From Actinomycetes bacterium (GTDB taxonomy: Bacteria > Actinomycetota > Acidimicrobiia > Acidimicrobiales > Acidimicrobiaceae): DNA of 64,000 bases. Positions 26,503-36,321 of this stretch are shown piece by piece. The notes under the pieces are model-generated. The model saw only the letters and a list, made by a program, of their open reading frames with translations. It made no database searches and was not told the DNA's origin. The first letter of the stretch is position 1. Each line of letters begins with the position of its first letter. A program made the position numbers and the translations under genes. The stretch lies in NCBI GenBank assembly GCA_021803345.1, contig JAJZLS010000008.1, forward strand, positions 31,570 to 95,569, given 5' to 3'.

Positions 26503-28413
26503 GTGTTTGCTAAAACAGCTAATCTGAAGTCCAGTTCAGGATTGTTTGGCGGATGGTTAGCTGTATATATCGCTCTCCCTTTCTTAGGGTTGATCTATTA
26601 TGTGGCAACCCATGGATTTGGTAATTCGCCGGGGGTGCTGCAGGCTGCATATGTGTCAGCGGCAACTGCATCAATTACAACCGCCATTTTGGTTATATTT
26701 GGGCTGCCTTTGGCAAGTTATCTCGCTCATTCCAATTCGCAGAGGGCTGCGGCTATCAGGGTGTTGATTCGACTGCCGTTAGGGATACCCCCTCTGGTGT
26801 CCGGAATAATGTTGCTGATTGTCTTCGGGCCGTATTCCATTATTGGAAGGATTTTCTCCGGCCGTTTGGTCAATTCAATGATTGCTATCGTGCTCGCTCA
26901 ACTCCTGGTGGAGATGCCCTTTGTTATTGAGGGATCGCGGGCAGCCTTTGCTCAGCTTGATCCAGAGGTATTTGAGGTTTCGAGTATCCTCGGAATTCCT
27001 AATTGGAGAACCTTGGTGGGTATAGAGATTCCCTTGGCAATAAAGCCCATTAGAACAGCCGTGATGATGGGCTGGCTTAGGGCATTCGGCGAATTCGGGG
27101 CTACGGTATTGGTTGCTTACCATCCCACTTCGCTACCGGTTCTGATATTTACGCAGTTTTCAGGCACGGGATTGACATCTGCGATTTTACCTGTTGGAGC
27201 TGTTTTGCTTGTCTCATCTATTGGGGCGTGGTTGATTAAGCGCATAGCGGTGCCTTCCCGTTTGCTCCTTGACATACCAAGGCGATACAATTTCAACGAG
27301 GTTGCTCACGGAGATCTTGTCTCCTGGCAATCTCGTTCTGACACCGGCGCTATTTCTTTTAGAGTGGCTGGGAATTTAGGTGGATTTAATCTCGACGTAG
27401 CCTCAGATGTACAGGGTAAATCTTTAGCAATTACTGGTCCATCAGGAGCCGGCAAGTCTTTAACCTTAAGGGCCTTGGTGGGCTTGCTTCCATCGCTATT
27501 GGATCAGGTTCAAATAGGTGAACTCGCTAATCCGAAGATAGCTTTTGTTCCCCAGGGCCAGGCGTTATTTGGCCATCTGGATGTAATGGCTCAGTTGGCA
27601 ATTTCTGCCAGATGGTCCGGCGGGCTGCAAAGTAGGGATGCTATCGTGTCTCGGATATACCAATGCTCGGAACAGGTGGGTATAACGCATCTTTTAGACA
27701 GAGAGATTTCTACTCTTTCCGGAGGTCAAAAGCAAAGGGTGGCGTTAGCTCGAGCGATAGCTTGCAATCCCGATTTATTGGTACTCGACGAACCTTTTAG
27801 TGCACTCGACCGTTCTGAGAGGGATAGGCAGATCAGGTTTGTGCGCAAGCTGGTTAAAGATCTGTCTCTTTATCTGATAGTGGTAACCCATGATATTGAG
27901 GAAGCGGCGTTTCTTTCAGACTCAGTTGCGATAGTTAGGTCTGGAACGGTATTGTCAAGTGGCAATCTTTCGCAACTGGTGAGGGAACCGACTTCAGTTG
28001 AGGTGGCAGAAATATTGGGTTATGAAAACATCCTCACAAGTGATGCGTTATCAGAGGCGAATAGTTCTTATTTGGCTGACGATCCTAAGGCTTGCGCAGA
28101 CCTTGAAGCAATTGTGTTCAGAAATTATGGTCACAATATTAAGCTGGCACTTTCTGCTCAATCAGCTTTGGATTTTCACTTCAACGCCGGAAGTGACGGG
28201 TTGGTAATTACGGGAACGTTTCTAGTACAGGACTATGTGGATCTGGGTAACCAATCAGTTGTTATTTTGAAGGCATCTGATTTGATATCGCTGGAGTTCA
28301 AAACCGTCTTTGACCCGTTTGAGATTGCAATCGGATCATGGGTGGATGGTACGATCGAACTTGACCCTGGGCTTACCGCGCTTATCGCAGCTCGTGCTGG
28401 AGTAAGCGGTTAA
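26503..28413 (+). CDS. Fused ModB-ModC-type molybdate/tungstate transporter (permease + ATPase + TOBE-like)
   Basis: 636-residue single-chain importer. Residues 12-250 are a permease with five or six helices and the EAA-loop signature around EVSSILGIPNWRTLVGIEIP (158-177). Residues 283-500 are an ABC ATPase: Walker A GPSGAGKS (312-319), Q-loop VPQGQALF, signature LSGGQKQR (405-412), Walker B LLVLDEP (425-431) and switch His463. Residues 535-630 look like a TOBE/mop-type anion-sensing tail. ModB and ModC are usually separate proteins; here they form one reading frame with a 30-residue linker. GTG start at 26503. Confidence 0.88.
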   Translation: MFAKTANLKSSSGLFGGWLAVYIALPFLGLIYYVATHGFGNSPGVLQAAYVSAATASITTAILVIFGLPLASYLAHSNSQRAAAIRVLIRLPLGIPPLVSGIMLLIVFGPYSIIGRIFSGRLVNSMIAIVLAQLLVEMPFVIEGSRAAFAQLDPEVFEVSSILGIPNWRTLVGIEIPLAIKPIRTAVMMGWLRAFGEFGATVLVAYHPTSLPVLIFTQFSGTGLTSAILPVGAVLLVSSIGAWLIKRIAVPSRLLLDIPRRYNFNEVAHGDLVSWQSRSDTGAISFRVAGNLGGFNLDVASDVQGKSLAITGPSGAGKSLTLRALVGLLPSLLDQVQIGELANPKIAFVPQGQALFGHLDVMAQLAISARWSGGLQSRDAIVSRIYQCSEQVGITHLLDREISTLSGGQKQRVALARAIACNPDLLVLDEPFSALDRSERDRQIRFVRKLVKDLSLYLIVVTHDIEEAAFLSDSVAIVRSGTVLSSGNLSQLVREPTSVEVAEILGYENILTSDALSEANSSYLADDPKACADLEAIVFRNYGHNIKLALSAQSALDFHFNAGSDGLVITGTFLVQDYVDLGNQSVVILKASDLISLEFKTVFDPFEIAIGSWVDGTIELDPGLTALIAARAGVSG

Positions 28414-28451
28414 GAATAAGCCCCGGTATATCCCAAGCTGCAGAACTAATA

Positions 28452-29147
28452 TTAATGCTGCCCTCGAAGAATCTGCAGCGTTTTGTCAAGGTGATGATTG
28501 ATCTCTGCAATTCCCTGGATACCATTTCCGGATCTGATTTCCTCGGCAATTTCGCGGTGTTCTTCGATTATCGCTTTGCAGCGTGCCACGTCGTAGGCTT
28601 GGATGGTTACTCCCATCCTTAATTGTCTGTCTCTCATTGCATGATAGAGGTCAATCAGAATAGGATTGTTGGTCGATTCGACAATGCATGAGTGATAGGT
28701 GCGGTCAGCTTCCAAGAACGCAGTAGCGTCGCCTTGGGATAGTGCCATCTCCTGGTTATCGATTGACAGATGTAACTTATCGGCGAGCTCTGGGTTGGGT
28801 CCCAAATCAGTGAGTTTTTTTAGCGCGTAGCATTCAATCAGACGCCTGGTTTCTATTACAATCTCTACCTCGGTTGCGGATACCGGAACCACCAGGGCAC
28901 CCTTTTTTGGATAAAGTCTAAGTAACCCTTCCGTTTCAAGACGGAGGAAAGCCTCTCTAACCGGAGTTCGGGAAATGCCAAGCTCCTGCGCTACTTCGCC
29001 TTCGCTAAGTAGATCGGCACCTTTGTATGATCCTTGTAATATCATTTTTTTGGTGTAAAGGTAGGCGCGGTTGGTCGCGGTTGAGTCGGATTTAATCCTT
29101 TTCCGAGGAGTCCTCGTTTTGACGCGACCCTTATTGATTTTGTCCAT
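28452..29147 (-). CDS. GntR-family regulator with FCD ligand domain
   Basis: 231 residues: a basic N-terminal tail, a GntR winged helix (about 25-90; LSEGEVAQELGISRTPVREAFLR, split here as LSEGEVAQELGIS and RTPVREAFLR) and an all-helical FCD domain (about 100-225) with metal-ligand-like Asp and His (EADRTYHSCIV, REIAEEIRSG, EINHHLDK). FadR/FCD proteins sense carboxylic acids. It converges on the molybdate cassette and stands alone; its 305-base upstream gap probably holds its promoter. Target genes are unknown. Confidence 0.9.
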   Translation of the reverse strand: MDKINKGRVKTRTPRKRIKSDSTATNRAYLYTKKMILQGSYKGADLLSEGEVAQELGISRTPVREAFLRLETEGLLRLYPKKGALVVPVSATEVEIVIETRRLIECYALKKLTDLGPNPELADKLHLSIDNQEMALSQGDATAFLEADRTYHSCIVESTNNPILIDLYHAMRDRQLRMGVTIQAYDVARCKAIIEEHREIAEEIRSGNGIQGIAEINHHLDKTLQILRGQH

Positions 29148-29452
29148 TACATTTCCGTATTCTGTTTGGACGACCTCATAGTATTGCAGACTTTAGCAAA
29201 TTCTCAAGCAACTTTTAAATTCGAATCTCAGCTTTCTTTTACCTTTTAATTACAATCCCCGTTTATGGTAAAGGTTATTTCAATAGCGGCCAATACCGAA
29301 CTTTCGAGGTGGTGTTGAAGCTGTTGGGTGCGTTATTTTACTTTTAGTGGGCAGAATGGTGCCGAGCGTGGACGGCTTATCTTTAATCCGATTGTTAACG
29401 ATGAATGCGTGGTGGCCTACCAATTCCCTCAAAGAAGTGAGATGATGTAGTT
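29148..29452. other. Intergenic gap between divergent GntR and DUF1707 genes
   Basis: 305 bases, AT-rich near the GntR side. I see no gene, clear repeat or hairpin. It presumably carries divergent promoters, but no pair of hexamers stands out. Confidence 0.5.
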
Positions 29453-29917
29453 ATGGATAAAGGTTGGATGTCTAACAGAGCTTCTGACGCAGATCGATCA
29501 GAAGTGACTGATATATTGCGGGAATCTGCCGCCGAGGGGCGCCTGAGTATTGACGAGCTGTCTGATCGGATCCATGAGGCTATGAATTCAAAGACGTATG
29601 CTGATTTGCATAGATGTTTGCGGGAACTGCCTCAATATGATACATACAAACCGTGGCAAAAGCAGAATGATTTTTATAATCCGTGGCAAAAGATCAAGCG
29701 GGAAGACGTTGAAATAGTTGGTCACGCCCCTCTGGTGCGTTCCAGGCGCCTAAAGATTTTAATGCCGGTGCTGATTGGATTAGTGGTTCTTGCTGTAATG
29801 AGTTCACTTAGTGGAATAGTTGCCGGGGTTTTACTGTTTCCTTTCAGGTTGATTTTCTATATCGCATTAGTCACCGTAGTTGTCAGGGTGTTTCGGTTCT
29901 TTACTAGACGCAAATAG
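29453..29917 (+). CDS. DUF1707 domain membrane protein
   Basis: 154 residues. The N-terminal DUF1707 domain (about 6-60) carries the family pattern RASDADRSEVTDILRESAAE and GRLSIDELSDRIHEAM, common in actinobacterial proteins where it resembles SHOCT. Two closely spaced hydrophobic segments follow (about 100-120 and 122-148), ending in a basic tail RFFTRRK. Charged and aromatic residues lie between. ATG start at 29453 without a strong ribosome binding site. Function unknown; such proteins are usually small membrane-associated accessory proteins. Confidence 0.82.
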   Translation: MDKGWMSNRASDADRSEVTDILRESAAEGRLSIDELSDRIHEAMNSKTYADLHRCLRELPQYDTYKPWQKQNDFYNPWQKIKREDVEIVGHAPLVRSRRLKILMPVLIGLVVLAVMSSLSGIVAGVLLFPFRLIFYIALVTVVVRVFRFFTRRK

Positions 29918-30147
29918 TATTTTAAGCTATCTGACATTCCTATGGAAGCATTGCCAGACCTATCACCCTAAAAGGAATCAGCTGATTTATCTAAAGGAAT
30001 GAGGTCAAAAGTTTCCCGTTGGGGATTTGAACTCTGTCCAACCTGTTACTTACCAGCATCGAAGTGCTATTTGTATCGGCGCAGGCTGTGTATTTGAGAT
30101 ACAGCTGGTTGCAAAGCACAAACGACGGTGATTTAAAAGAGCCAAGG

Positions 30148-30936
30148 TTATTCAGTGGTTTCTGGATCGAAGACCGATTGGCCATGTTCGGCCTTGATTG
30201 GGCGGTGCCCAGATGAATCTTTGAGAGCTGCAGATGGTTCTAAACTTCTTTGTGCAACCACCTTTTCTGCCTTTCTGGTCAGCTTTTCCGGCAATAAACC
30301 GGCTGCAACCTTCTTACAATAGCCCGCATGTGGCTTTGCCAGAACCACAACCAGATATTTAGGAATGAACCCTAAGATTTCAGCAATTTCCTTTTGGCTG
30401 TTCAGTGGCCTGTCGATACGGTCAAAAAGATAGTTCTCCTTCTCATTCCCGAGCGGCAATGAGGCTATTATTGGACCCCAGGGAAAACTAATTGTAACTT
30501 CGCCGTAACTGTTCTTTCGTATTGCCTGGCGCTTTGACAATTCGACGATGGTGATCGAGGGAGAATTGCCAGATACTTGACTATAGGAGATAGATGGACC
30601 GTTGAAGCCCAATAGGGGTAGGTTTTCGGGAGCACGCGACTGGTCACATATGGCAGCAATCTGCCGTTTTTTTCTCAGTTGGCCGACCGGATTTGCGGAA
30701 TTGATTTCGATAAGCTCCGGGCGTCCCGGGTCTGCCAACAGATTGGCTTGGCTGGTTTCGAGATCCCATAATGTAAATGGTGTAAAGCCTAAGTTATTTA
30801 AACTGGCTGCGTCAATTTCGAACCTGAGTAATGCGTTAGTTGCAAGGTTGGCTGCCACAATCTCATTGCCGTAATGAGCCATTAGCGCCACGCGCAAAGT
30901 CTTGTCTAGGTCCGTATGAAGTTGAGTTGAAGTCAT
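30148..30936 (-). CDS. Hypothetical protein
   Basis: 262 residues, no recognised family. The N-terminal half looks like a mixed alpha/beta soluble domain (TLRVALMAHYGNEIVAANLAT, given in part, and TPFTLWDLETSQANLLADPG). The C-terminal 60 residues are rich in Lys, Glu and Ser. No signal peptide or membrane helix. It starts with ATG 46 bases downstream of the YyaL-type gene on the same strand, so the two are likely one transcript. Codon use looks like its neighbours. A function cannot be proposed. Confidence 0.6.
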   Translation of the reverse strand: MTSTQLHTDLDKTLRVALMAHYGNEIVAANLATNALLRFEIDAASLNNLGFTPFTLWDLETSQANLLADPGRPELIEINSANPVGQLRKKRQIAAICDQSRAPENLPLLGFNGPSISYSQVSGNSPSITIVELSKRQAIRKNSYGEVTISFPWGPIIASLPLGNEKENYLFDRIDRPLNSQKEIAEILGFIPKYLVVVLAKPHAGYCKKVAAGLLPEKLTRKAEKVVAQRSLEPSAALKDSSGHRPIKAEHGQSVFDPETTE

Positions 30937-30982
30937 TATGGTTCCCGCTGCGCTTCGATAAATTATTGGTTATATTGTTTGC

Positions 30983-32968
30983 CTAATTCAATGAATCTAG
31001 CGCATCCGATAAGGTAGTTGGTATCGATATCGGTTCAAGACAAGCAAATCCTTTGCATAGATAAGCAAGGCCTTCATTTCTTGCTTGCCAGAGTGGCGAA
31101 TCGAAGGCTTGACCATGTGCCAGCACTGAATTTGGAAGCCATTTTCCTCTTATGGTGTCCAGCAATGCGCTGTTTTGTCCAGGGATGACAATTTCAGCCG
31201 CATCTGAAGTCAAAACTGGCATGGTCAGAAGTAGGACTGGAAATGCATTGGGGTATTTGAGCAGCATTTCTCCTACATTTGCGATGATCTTTTCAGCACA
31301 CCTTCGGAAAGAGTAATCATCAGTGAGCTTCCAAAGCCTTGAGAGAGCCAGGGCGCCAATAGAATTTGCACTTGGAATTGCTGAGTCGAAATAATCTTTA
31401 GTACGCACAACCAGGTGTTCCTGGTCTTCTCCCGTGGTGAATAATCCGCCTTCAGAATGGTCTTCAAATAGGCGAATAAGTTCCTGGGCCCATGTCTTTG
31501 CCTTTAAAATGTATTCAGCTTTTCCAGATGCTTCACCCAGTCTGGTGTAAGCATTGACAAGCTGTCCATAATCGGCTGCAAAGGCGGGCTGGAATGACTT
31601 GCCTTGATGCCATATCCGCATCCATCTACCTTCTATTAATAGGTTGTTTTCCAAGAACCGCAGAAGGGACTCTGCCTTTTCAATCCATTCGTTATTGTTG
31701 AACATAAACCCGAGTTGGGCGAGAGTGGCAATGAAAATCGAATTCCACTCCAATATCACTTTGTCATCCAGTCCGGGAGGTATTCTAAGGTATCGAGCCT
31801 CTAAAAGTTTGTTTAGCAGTGGCCTCAATTCTGAGGGAACCTCGGTCGGTATCGTATCCGGAATATGAAGAATATTAGTACCTTCGAAATTTCCTGTTTT
31901 CGTAATGCCGTATCTCTCGATAATCTTGCCAGCGTCTTTACCAAGAAGATTTTCTACTTCTGAAAGCTGGAATGTGTAGTACTTGCCTTCTATTCCTTCG
32001 GAATCGGCGTCTTGACTTGAGAAGACGCCTTCATCTGGTTTGTGTAGGTCCCTGAGGACGTAATTAATGGTTTCGGTGGCAACCGACCTGAAGTGGTTAA
32101 ATCGCGTTAAAGTCCATGCAACTCCGTACACCTTTGCTAACTGAGCCTGATCATAAAGCATCTTTTCAAAGTGTGGAACTTGCCACCTTGAATCAACCGT
32201 GTATCTTGCAAATCCACCCCCCAGATGATCGTAGATACCACCTCTGCTCATAGCCTCTAAGGTCTTCAGAACTGCGGCAATAATTTCCGTCGAACCGGTA
32301 TTTAGTTGATGAGCCAGGAGGAGTTCCAAGACCATGGGCTGTGGGAACTTTGGGGCAGAGTCAAATCCTCCGTGGACCTCGTCAAAGGTGTCCAGGGTGC
32401 GCGAAACCGCTAATTCCCGCAGTTTCCCCCGATTCTCAAGCACCTTTTCAATCTGAGTCGGGGCGGTTTCAGTTCTTTCGATTATTGCTCTTTTGAGGAT
32501 TTCCCCGTGTTCCAGAAGTTCATTTCGGTTATTTTTCCACGCCGCTACGATAGATTGCAGAATCGAGATGAAGCTAGGCATGCCTCCTCGCTGGTTGGGA
32601 GGAAAGTATGTTCCACCGTAAAATGGCCTACCATCAGGAAATATGAATACACTTAGTGGCCAGCCCCCGGATCCGGATATTGCCTGGACTGCCTCCATGT
32701 AAATTGAATCGACATCCGGACGTTCTTCCCTGTCGACTTTAATGGAAACGAAATGTTGATTGAGATATTGCGCGGTAACAGGATCTTCAAAGGACTCGTG
32801 TGCCATTACGTGACACCAATGGCATGAAGAGTATCCAATTGAAAGAAATATTGGCTTGTCCATATCGCTGGCTAGTTGAAATGCCTCCTGGCACCAGGGC
32901 CACCAGTCAACCGGGTTGTTTTTATGTTGAGCGAGGTAGGGGCTGGCTTGATTTTGGAGGTGGTTCAT
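30983..32968 (-). CDS. YyaL/SSP411-type thioredoxin-domain protein
   Basis: 661 residues. The N-terminal 170 residues are the DUF255/thioredoxin-like domain with SPYLAQHKNNPVDWWPW, the CxxC motif in SCHWCHVMAHESF, VKVDREERPDVD-like IKVDREERPDVDSIY, and GGWPLSVFIFPDGRPF. The rest is an (alpha/alpha)6-barrel similar to N-acylglucosamine 2-epimerases (GGGFARYTVDSRWQVPHFEKM, in pieces; SSQDADSEG). The full-length family is about 650-700 residues, so it is complete. The biochemical role is not established; redox or sugar-related functions have been suggested. ATG start at 32968. Confidence 0.93.
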   Translation of the reverse strand: MNHLQNQASPYLAQHKNNPVDWWPWCQEAFQLASDMDKPIFLSIGYSSCHWCHVMAHESFEDPVTAQYLNQHFVSIKVDREERPDVDSIYMEAVQAISGSGGWPLSVFIFPDGRPFYGGTYFPPNQRGGMPSFISILQSIVAAWKNNRNELLEHGEILKRAIIERTETAPTQIEKVLENRGKLRELAVSRTLDTFDEVHGGFDSAPKFPQPMVLELLLAHQLNTGSTEIIAAVLKTLEAMSRGGIYDHLGGGFARYTVDSRWQVPHFEKMLYDQAQLAKVYGVAWTLTRFNHFRSVATETINYVLRDLHKPDEGVFSSQDADSEGIEGKYYTFQLSEVENLLGKDAGKIIERYGITKTGNFEGTNILHIPDTIPTEVPSELRPLLNKLLEARYLRIPPGLDDKVILEWNSIFIATLAQLGFMFNNNEWIEKAESLLRFLENNLLIEGRWMRIWHQGKSFQPAFAADYGQLVNAYTRLGEASGKAEYILKAKTWAQELIRLFEDHSEGGLFTTGEDQEHLVVRTKDYFDSAIPSANSIGALALSRLWKLTDDYSFRRCAEKIIANVGEMLLKYPNAFPVLLLTMPVLTSDAAEIVIPGQNSALLDTIRGKWLPNSVLAHGQAFDSPLWQARNEGLAYLCKGFACLEPISIPTTLSDALDSLN

Positions 32969-33309
32969 TTATTACATCCTTGAAATTATCGATCAATCCG
33001 TTTACCAACCCTTTTTAGTGCAAAGGAAAGGTTTGGTTTACGGTAGAACCGCTGAAGGCCACAAGGGTCCGTTATGTCTGTCGCAACCGAGGAATTCGGG
33101 CTAGCCCGCGTTTGTCTCTGTCCTAGCATTTATCCTAATTCAGATTCTTTGGATTCTTAAATTCGAAACTGGCATGGCCGGAGGTTTTCTCAATAGTTGG
33201 AACGCAGAGTGGTCTGGTGGCCGTCGAATGTCCCGTAAGTAGTACCAATTTTATGCAAACGCCGGTCTCCGCTGTCAGGGCAATCTGTTCGACGTTAGGC
33301 TGGAATGCT
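32969..33309. other. Intergenic gap between YyaL-type and menE genes
   Basis: 341 bases. The only candidate is a 28-codon plus-strand frame, 33074-33160 (MSVATEEFGLARVCLCPSIY and eight more residues), with AAGGG six bases before its ATG. It may be a small gene or chance. No tRNA, repeat or terminator is clear. Confidence 0.4.
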
Positions 33310-34437
33310 CTATTTAAGGTTCAGGTGAGAAGCTAGCAGTTTCTTTTGGATTTTACCTAGCGCAGTAACTGGCACTGATTCAGTGACTATCAACCTGGTG
33401 GGCGCACAGTAAGCGGGAAGGGTGTTTTTAACATAGTTTCTCAGTTCATCAAGCAGCGGCGGATTGGCTCGATCTTTTGCCACTATCACCGCTGTGACAG
33501 CTTGCCCCCATTTTTTGTCGGAAACTCCAATTACCGCAACTTGATCAACTTTTGGATGAGATGCCAATACCACCTCGATCGGTGCCGGGAATACTTTTTC
33601 GCCACCGGTATTGATCATGTCATCCAGGCGTCCCATTACATAAAGTTTTCCATTTGTATATCGACCCGAATCCTTGGTGTGAAACCAACCATTTGAATCG
33701 GTAATTGGAGTATTGTCCCTATAGTAGGATGCGATCATAGGACCTCTGAGCAATATTTCATCTTCTTCAGTAATTTTGATCTCTAGGCCTTGTAGTGGGG
33801 TTCCGTTGTAAACCACACCGGATCCGGTTTCTGTCAGTCCATAGGTGGCGTATGTGTTTTCGGTGATGTTTGAGGGTGGTACCGAGCCTCCAAGTACAAT
33901 TTTACGGAATATGTAGGGATCAATCCGTTGAAGTGCCGCAGGAACCAACGAAACCAAACTGCAACCCTCCTTTGCAGCCTTTGATACTGCATCTGAATCA
34001 AACCCATTTTGAACCATGACGCTGGTTTCGGTGATTATCGAGCGCAGGATTACTGATAAGCCGCCTATGTGGGCTACTGGAAGGCAGCAAAGCCATTTAT
34101 CAGAACTGGTTGTTCCAATGAATGACGAGATAGCAAAGGCGGAGGCAGCAAGTTGCTCGTGGGTATACATGACGATTTTAGGATTTCCAGTGGTACCGGA
34201 CGTTGCCATGGCCAAACACTGGGAGTCCTGGAGGGGTTTGCCACCGCCCAGACGGGTGGTATTTCCCGAACAGTCAATAATTTTGGTAGGTTTCATGATG
34301 CTGAGCAGCTGCTGTTTCGCCGCATGAGGTAAACGCTGATCTATTGGAGCAAATCCATCTCCATTTTCCCAGATGTTTTTGATCAAATCGACTAAATCCG
34401 GGGATGCTGGCACATCTAATGCAATGAGCTCTCTCAT
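33310..34437 (-). CDS. menE: o-Succinylbenzoate-CoA ligase (short form)
   Basis: Adenylate-forming ligase of menaquinone synthesis, about 375 residues from ATG at 34437; the open frame extends to TTG at 34512. Motifs: the P-loop-like MATSGTTGNPKIVMYTHEQL, PVAHIGGL, LGGSVPP, the A5-type TYGLTETGSGVVYNG, GWFHTKDSGRY and the final lysine in LGKIQKKLLA. The N-terminal domain is much reduced compared with usual MenE (about 450-490), as in short actinobacterial MenE proteins. A TATATT box just upstream of 34437 supports the shorter start, but no ribosome binding site is seen. Divergent from menB. Confidence 0.85.
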   Translation of the reverse strand: MRELIALDVPASPDLVDLIKNIWENGDGFAPIDQRLPHAAKQQLLSIMKPTKIIDCSGNTTRLGGGKPLQDSQCLAMATSGTTGNPKIVMYTHEQLAASAFAISSFIGTTSSDKWLCCLPVAHIGGLSVILRSIITETSVMVQNGFDSDAVSKAAKEGCSLVSLVPAALQRIDPYIFRKIVLGGSVPPSNITENTYATYGLTETGSGVVYNGTPLQGLEIKITEEDEILLRGPMIASYYRDNTPITDSNGWFHTKDSGRYTNGKLYVMGRLDDMINTGGEKVFPAPIEVVLASHPKVDQVAVIGVSDKKWGQAVTAVIVAKDRANPPLLDELRNYVKNTLPAYCAPTRLIVTESVPVTALGKIQKKLLASHLNLK

Positions 34438-34571
34438 AAGAGTTAGGCTAGCGATGATACCTAGGTGTCTGGTGCAAAAAATTACTGCTTGCAATATAAT
34501 TTGCCAAGGCAACTAATAGAGATTATGTAGTGAGCTTTATTTCTGAGTTAGTTTTATGAATTTACTGGAGA

Positions 34572-35417
34572 GTGGTTAACGTGGCCGGGTTGAAGTGGGA
34601 AAGTCATGGTGATTATCAGGACATCAAATATGAAACATTGGATGGGATAGCAAAAATTACTATCAATAGGCCTGAAGTCAGGAACGCATTCAGGCCTCAA
34701 ACCCTATTTGAACTTTCTAGAGCTTTTGATATCGCTAGAGATGATCCATCAATTGGGGCGATAATCCTCACTGGTGAAGGTCCTCTTGCGTTTTGTTCTG
34801 GCGGAGACCAGCGGATACGAGGTAACGATGGTTATCTGGGTGGGGATTCTCTCGGCCAGGCTGGAATTGGTCGCCTGAATGTCCTTGATCTCCAGATTCA
34901 GATCAGACGACTACCAAAACCGGTTGTGGCAATGGTAGCTGGATACGCTATAGGTGGAGGTCACGTGCTCCATTTGGTTTGCGATCTTACCATAGCGGCA
35001 GAGAATGCAAGATTTGGCCAAACCGGACCCCGAGTGGGTAGTTTCGACGGTGGATACGGAGCTGGACTGCTTGCAAGAACAATTGGCCTGAAGAAAGCCA
35101 AAGAGATTTGGTTTTTATGTAGGCAGTATGACGCTCAGGAAGCGTTAGAGATGGGTTTAGTCAATACAGTGGTTCCGCTTGATGAACTTGAAGAAGTAAC
35201 TGTTGATTGGTGTAGGCAAATGCTAGCGCTATCTCCAATTGCGTTGCGGATGCTGAAGGCTTCCTTTAATGCGGCAGACGATGGATTAGCTGGTGTTCAG
35301 CAGTTGGCGGGAGATGCCACCATGCTGTTTTATATGACAGAGGAAGGGCAGGAGGGTCGAGACGCATACGTGAATAAACGAAAACCCGATTTTGGCCGAT
35401 TCCCCAGAAGGCCCTAG
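34572..35417 (+). CDS. menB: 1,4-Dihydroxy-2-naphthoyl-CoA synthase
   Basis: Crotonase-fold enzyme closing the naphthoate ring in menaquinone synthesis. 281 residues with [12 protein letters not shown], the oxyanion-hole segments [11 protein letters not shown] and [33 protein letters not shown] and a MenB-type C-terminus [17 protein letters not shown] at 34572 or GTG at 34581 could start it; GGAG at 34567-34570 is one base from the first and ten from the second. menA follows at once. Divergent from menE, so this gap is the likely control point of the men genes. Confidence 0.95.
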   Translation: MVNVAGLKWESHGDYQDIKYETLDGIAKITINRPEVRNAFRPQTLFELSRAFDIARDDPSIGAIILTGEGPLAFCSGGDQRIRGNDGYLGGDSLGQAGIGRLNVLDLQIQIRRLPKPVVAMVAGYAIGGGHVLHLVCDLTIAAENARFGQTGPRVGSFDGGYGAGLLARTIGLKKAKEIWFLCRQYDAQEALEMGLVNTVVPLDELEEVTVDWCRQMLALSPIALRMLKASFNAADDGLAGVQQLAGDATMLFYMTEEGQEGRDAYVNKRKPDFGRFPRRP

Positions 35418-35418
35418 A

Positions 35419-36285
35419 GTGGTTTCAATCACACCATGGGTGGCAGGCGCCCGCCCTCGAACCTTACCGGCAGCTATTGTGCCGGTTCTGGTGGGAACAG
35501 GTATTGCAATTTCTGGGAAGCATTTCTCACCTCTAAAAGCAATGCTTGCGTTAGGCGTTTCATTAGCTTTGCAAGTGGCTACTAACTATTCGAACGATTA
35601 TTCCGATGGGGTAAAAGGGACGGATAAAACCAGATCCGGACCGCAGCGTCTGGTGGCATCTGGTCTTAAATCTGCTAAATCCGTCAAGCTGGCTGCTTAT
35701 CTGTTCTTTTTGATAGCTGGGATTTTGGGGCTGGTCCTAGCAGTAATGACGTCTTACTGGCTGATAGCGGTTGGAGCAGCATCGATATTAGCGGGCTGGT
35801 TTTATACCGGGGGGTCAAAACCGTATGGATATTACGGCTATGGAGAATTATTTGTGTTTGTCTTTTTTGGCCTCGTTGCGGTGGTCGGCACTGCCTATGT
35901 TCAGATCGGAAGCATTCATGTCAATCAATTTGTCGCGGCTGTGCCGGTGGGAATATCCTCGGTTTGCCTTCTAGTCGTCAACAATTTGCGGGATATACCT
36001 TCCGACGATCTCGCCGGGAAGAAGACTTTAGCGGTTCGGATGGGGGACAGTGCAACCAGGAGCTTCTATCAGGTGCTGATACTGGCGATGTTCCTCTTTG
36101 TGTTGGTATCAACTTATTATTTCCGTTATGCCTTTATCGGGCTATTGGCAATTCCGTTGGCAATACCGCCGCTAAAAGCTATCCGCTCTGGAGCAAAGGG
36201 TGTTGATTTAATTCCGGCACTGGGGGCAACCGGAAGGATGCAGTTGGCTCTGGCGGTGGCATTCGCAATAGGTATAGCGATCTAG
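35419..36285 (+). CDS. menA: 1,4-Dihydroxy-2-naphthoate polyprenyltransferase
   Basis: UbiA-superfamily membrane prenyltransferase that attaches the polyprenyl tail to form demethylmenaquinone. About 288 residues with eight or nine helices, the first Asp-rich motif NYSNDYSDGVKGTDK and RSGPQRLVASG, and the second NNLRDIPSDDLAGKKTLAVR. GTG at 35419 is preferred, with AAGG seven bases upstream, because the family starts with a short segment before WVAGARPRTLPAA; a TTG at 35392 would overlap menB. The stop of menB is at 35417, indicating translational coupling. Confidence 0.95.
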   Translation: MVSITPWVAGARPRTLPAAIVPVLVGTGIAISGKHFSPLKAMLALGVSLALQVATNYSNDYSDGVKGTDKTRSGPQRLVASGLKSAKSVKLAAYLFFLIAGILGLVLAVMTSYWLIAVGAASILAGWFYTGGSKPYGYYGYGELFVFVFFGLVAVVGTAYVQIGSIHVNQFVAAVPVGISSVCLLVVNNLRDIPSDDLAGKKTLAVRMGDSATRSFYQVLILAMFLFVLVSTYYFRYAFIGLLAIPLAIPPLKAIRSGAKGVDLIPALGATGRMQLALAVAFAIGIAI

Positions 36286-36321
36286 CCTAATGAGACTCGT
36301 CGAGGAGGAAAGCTCGAAAAC

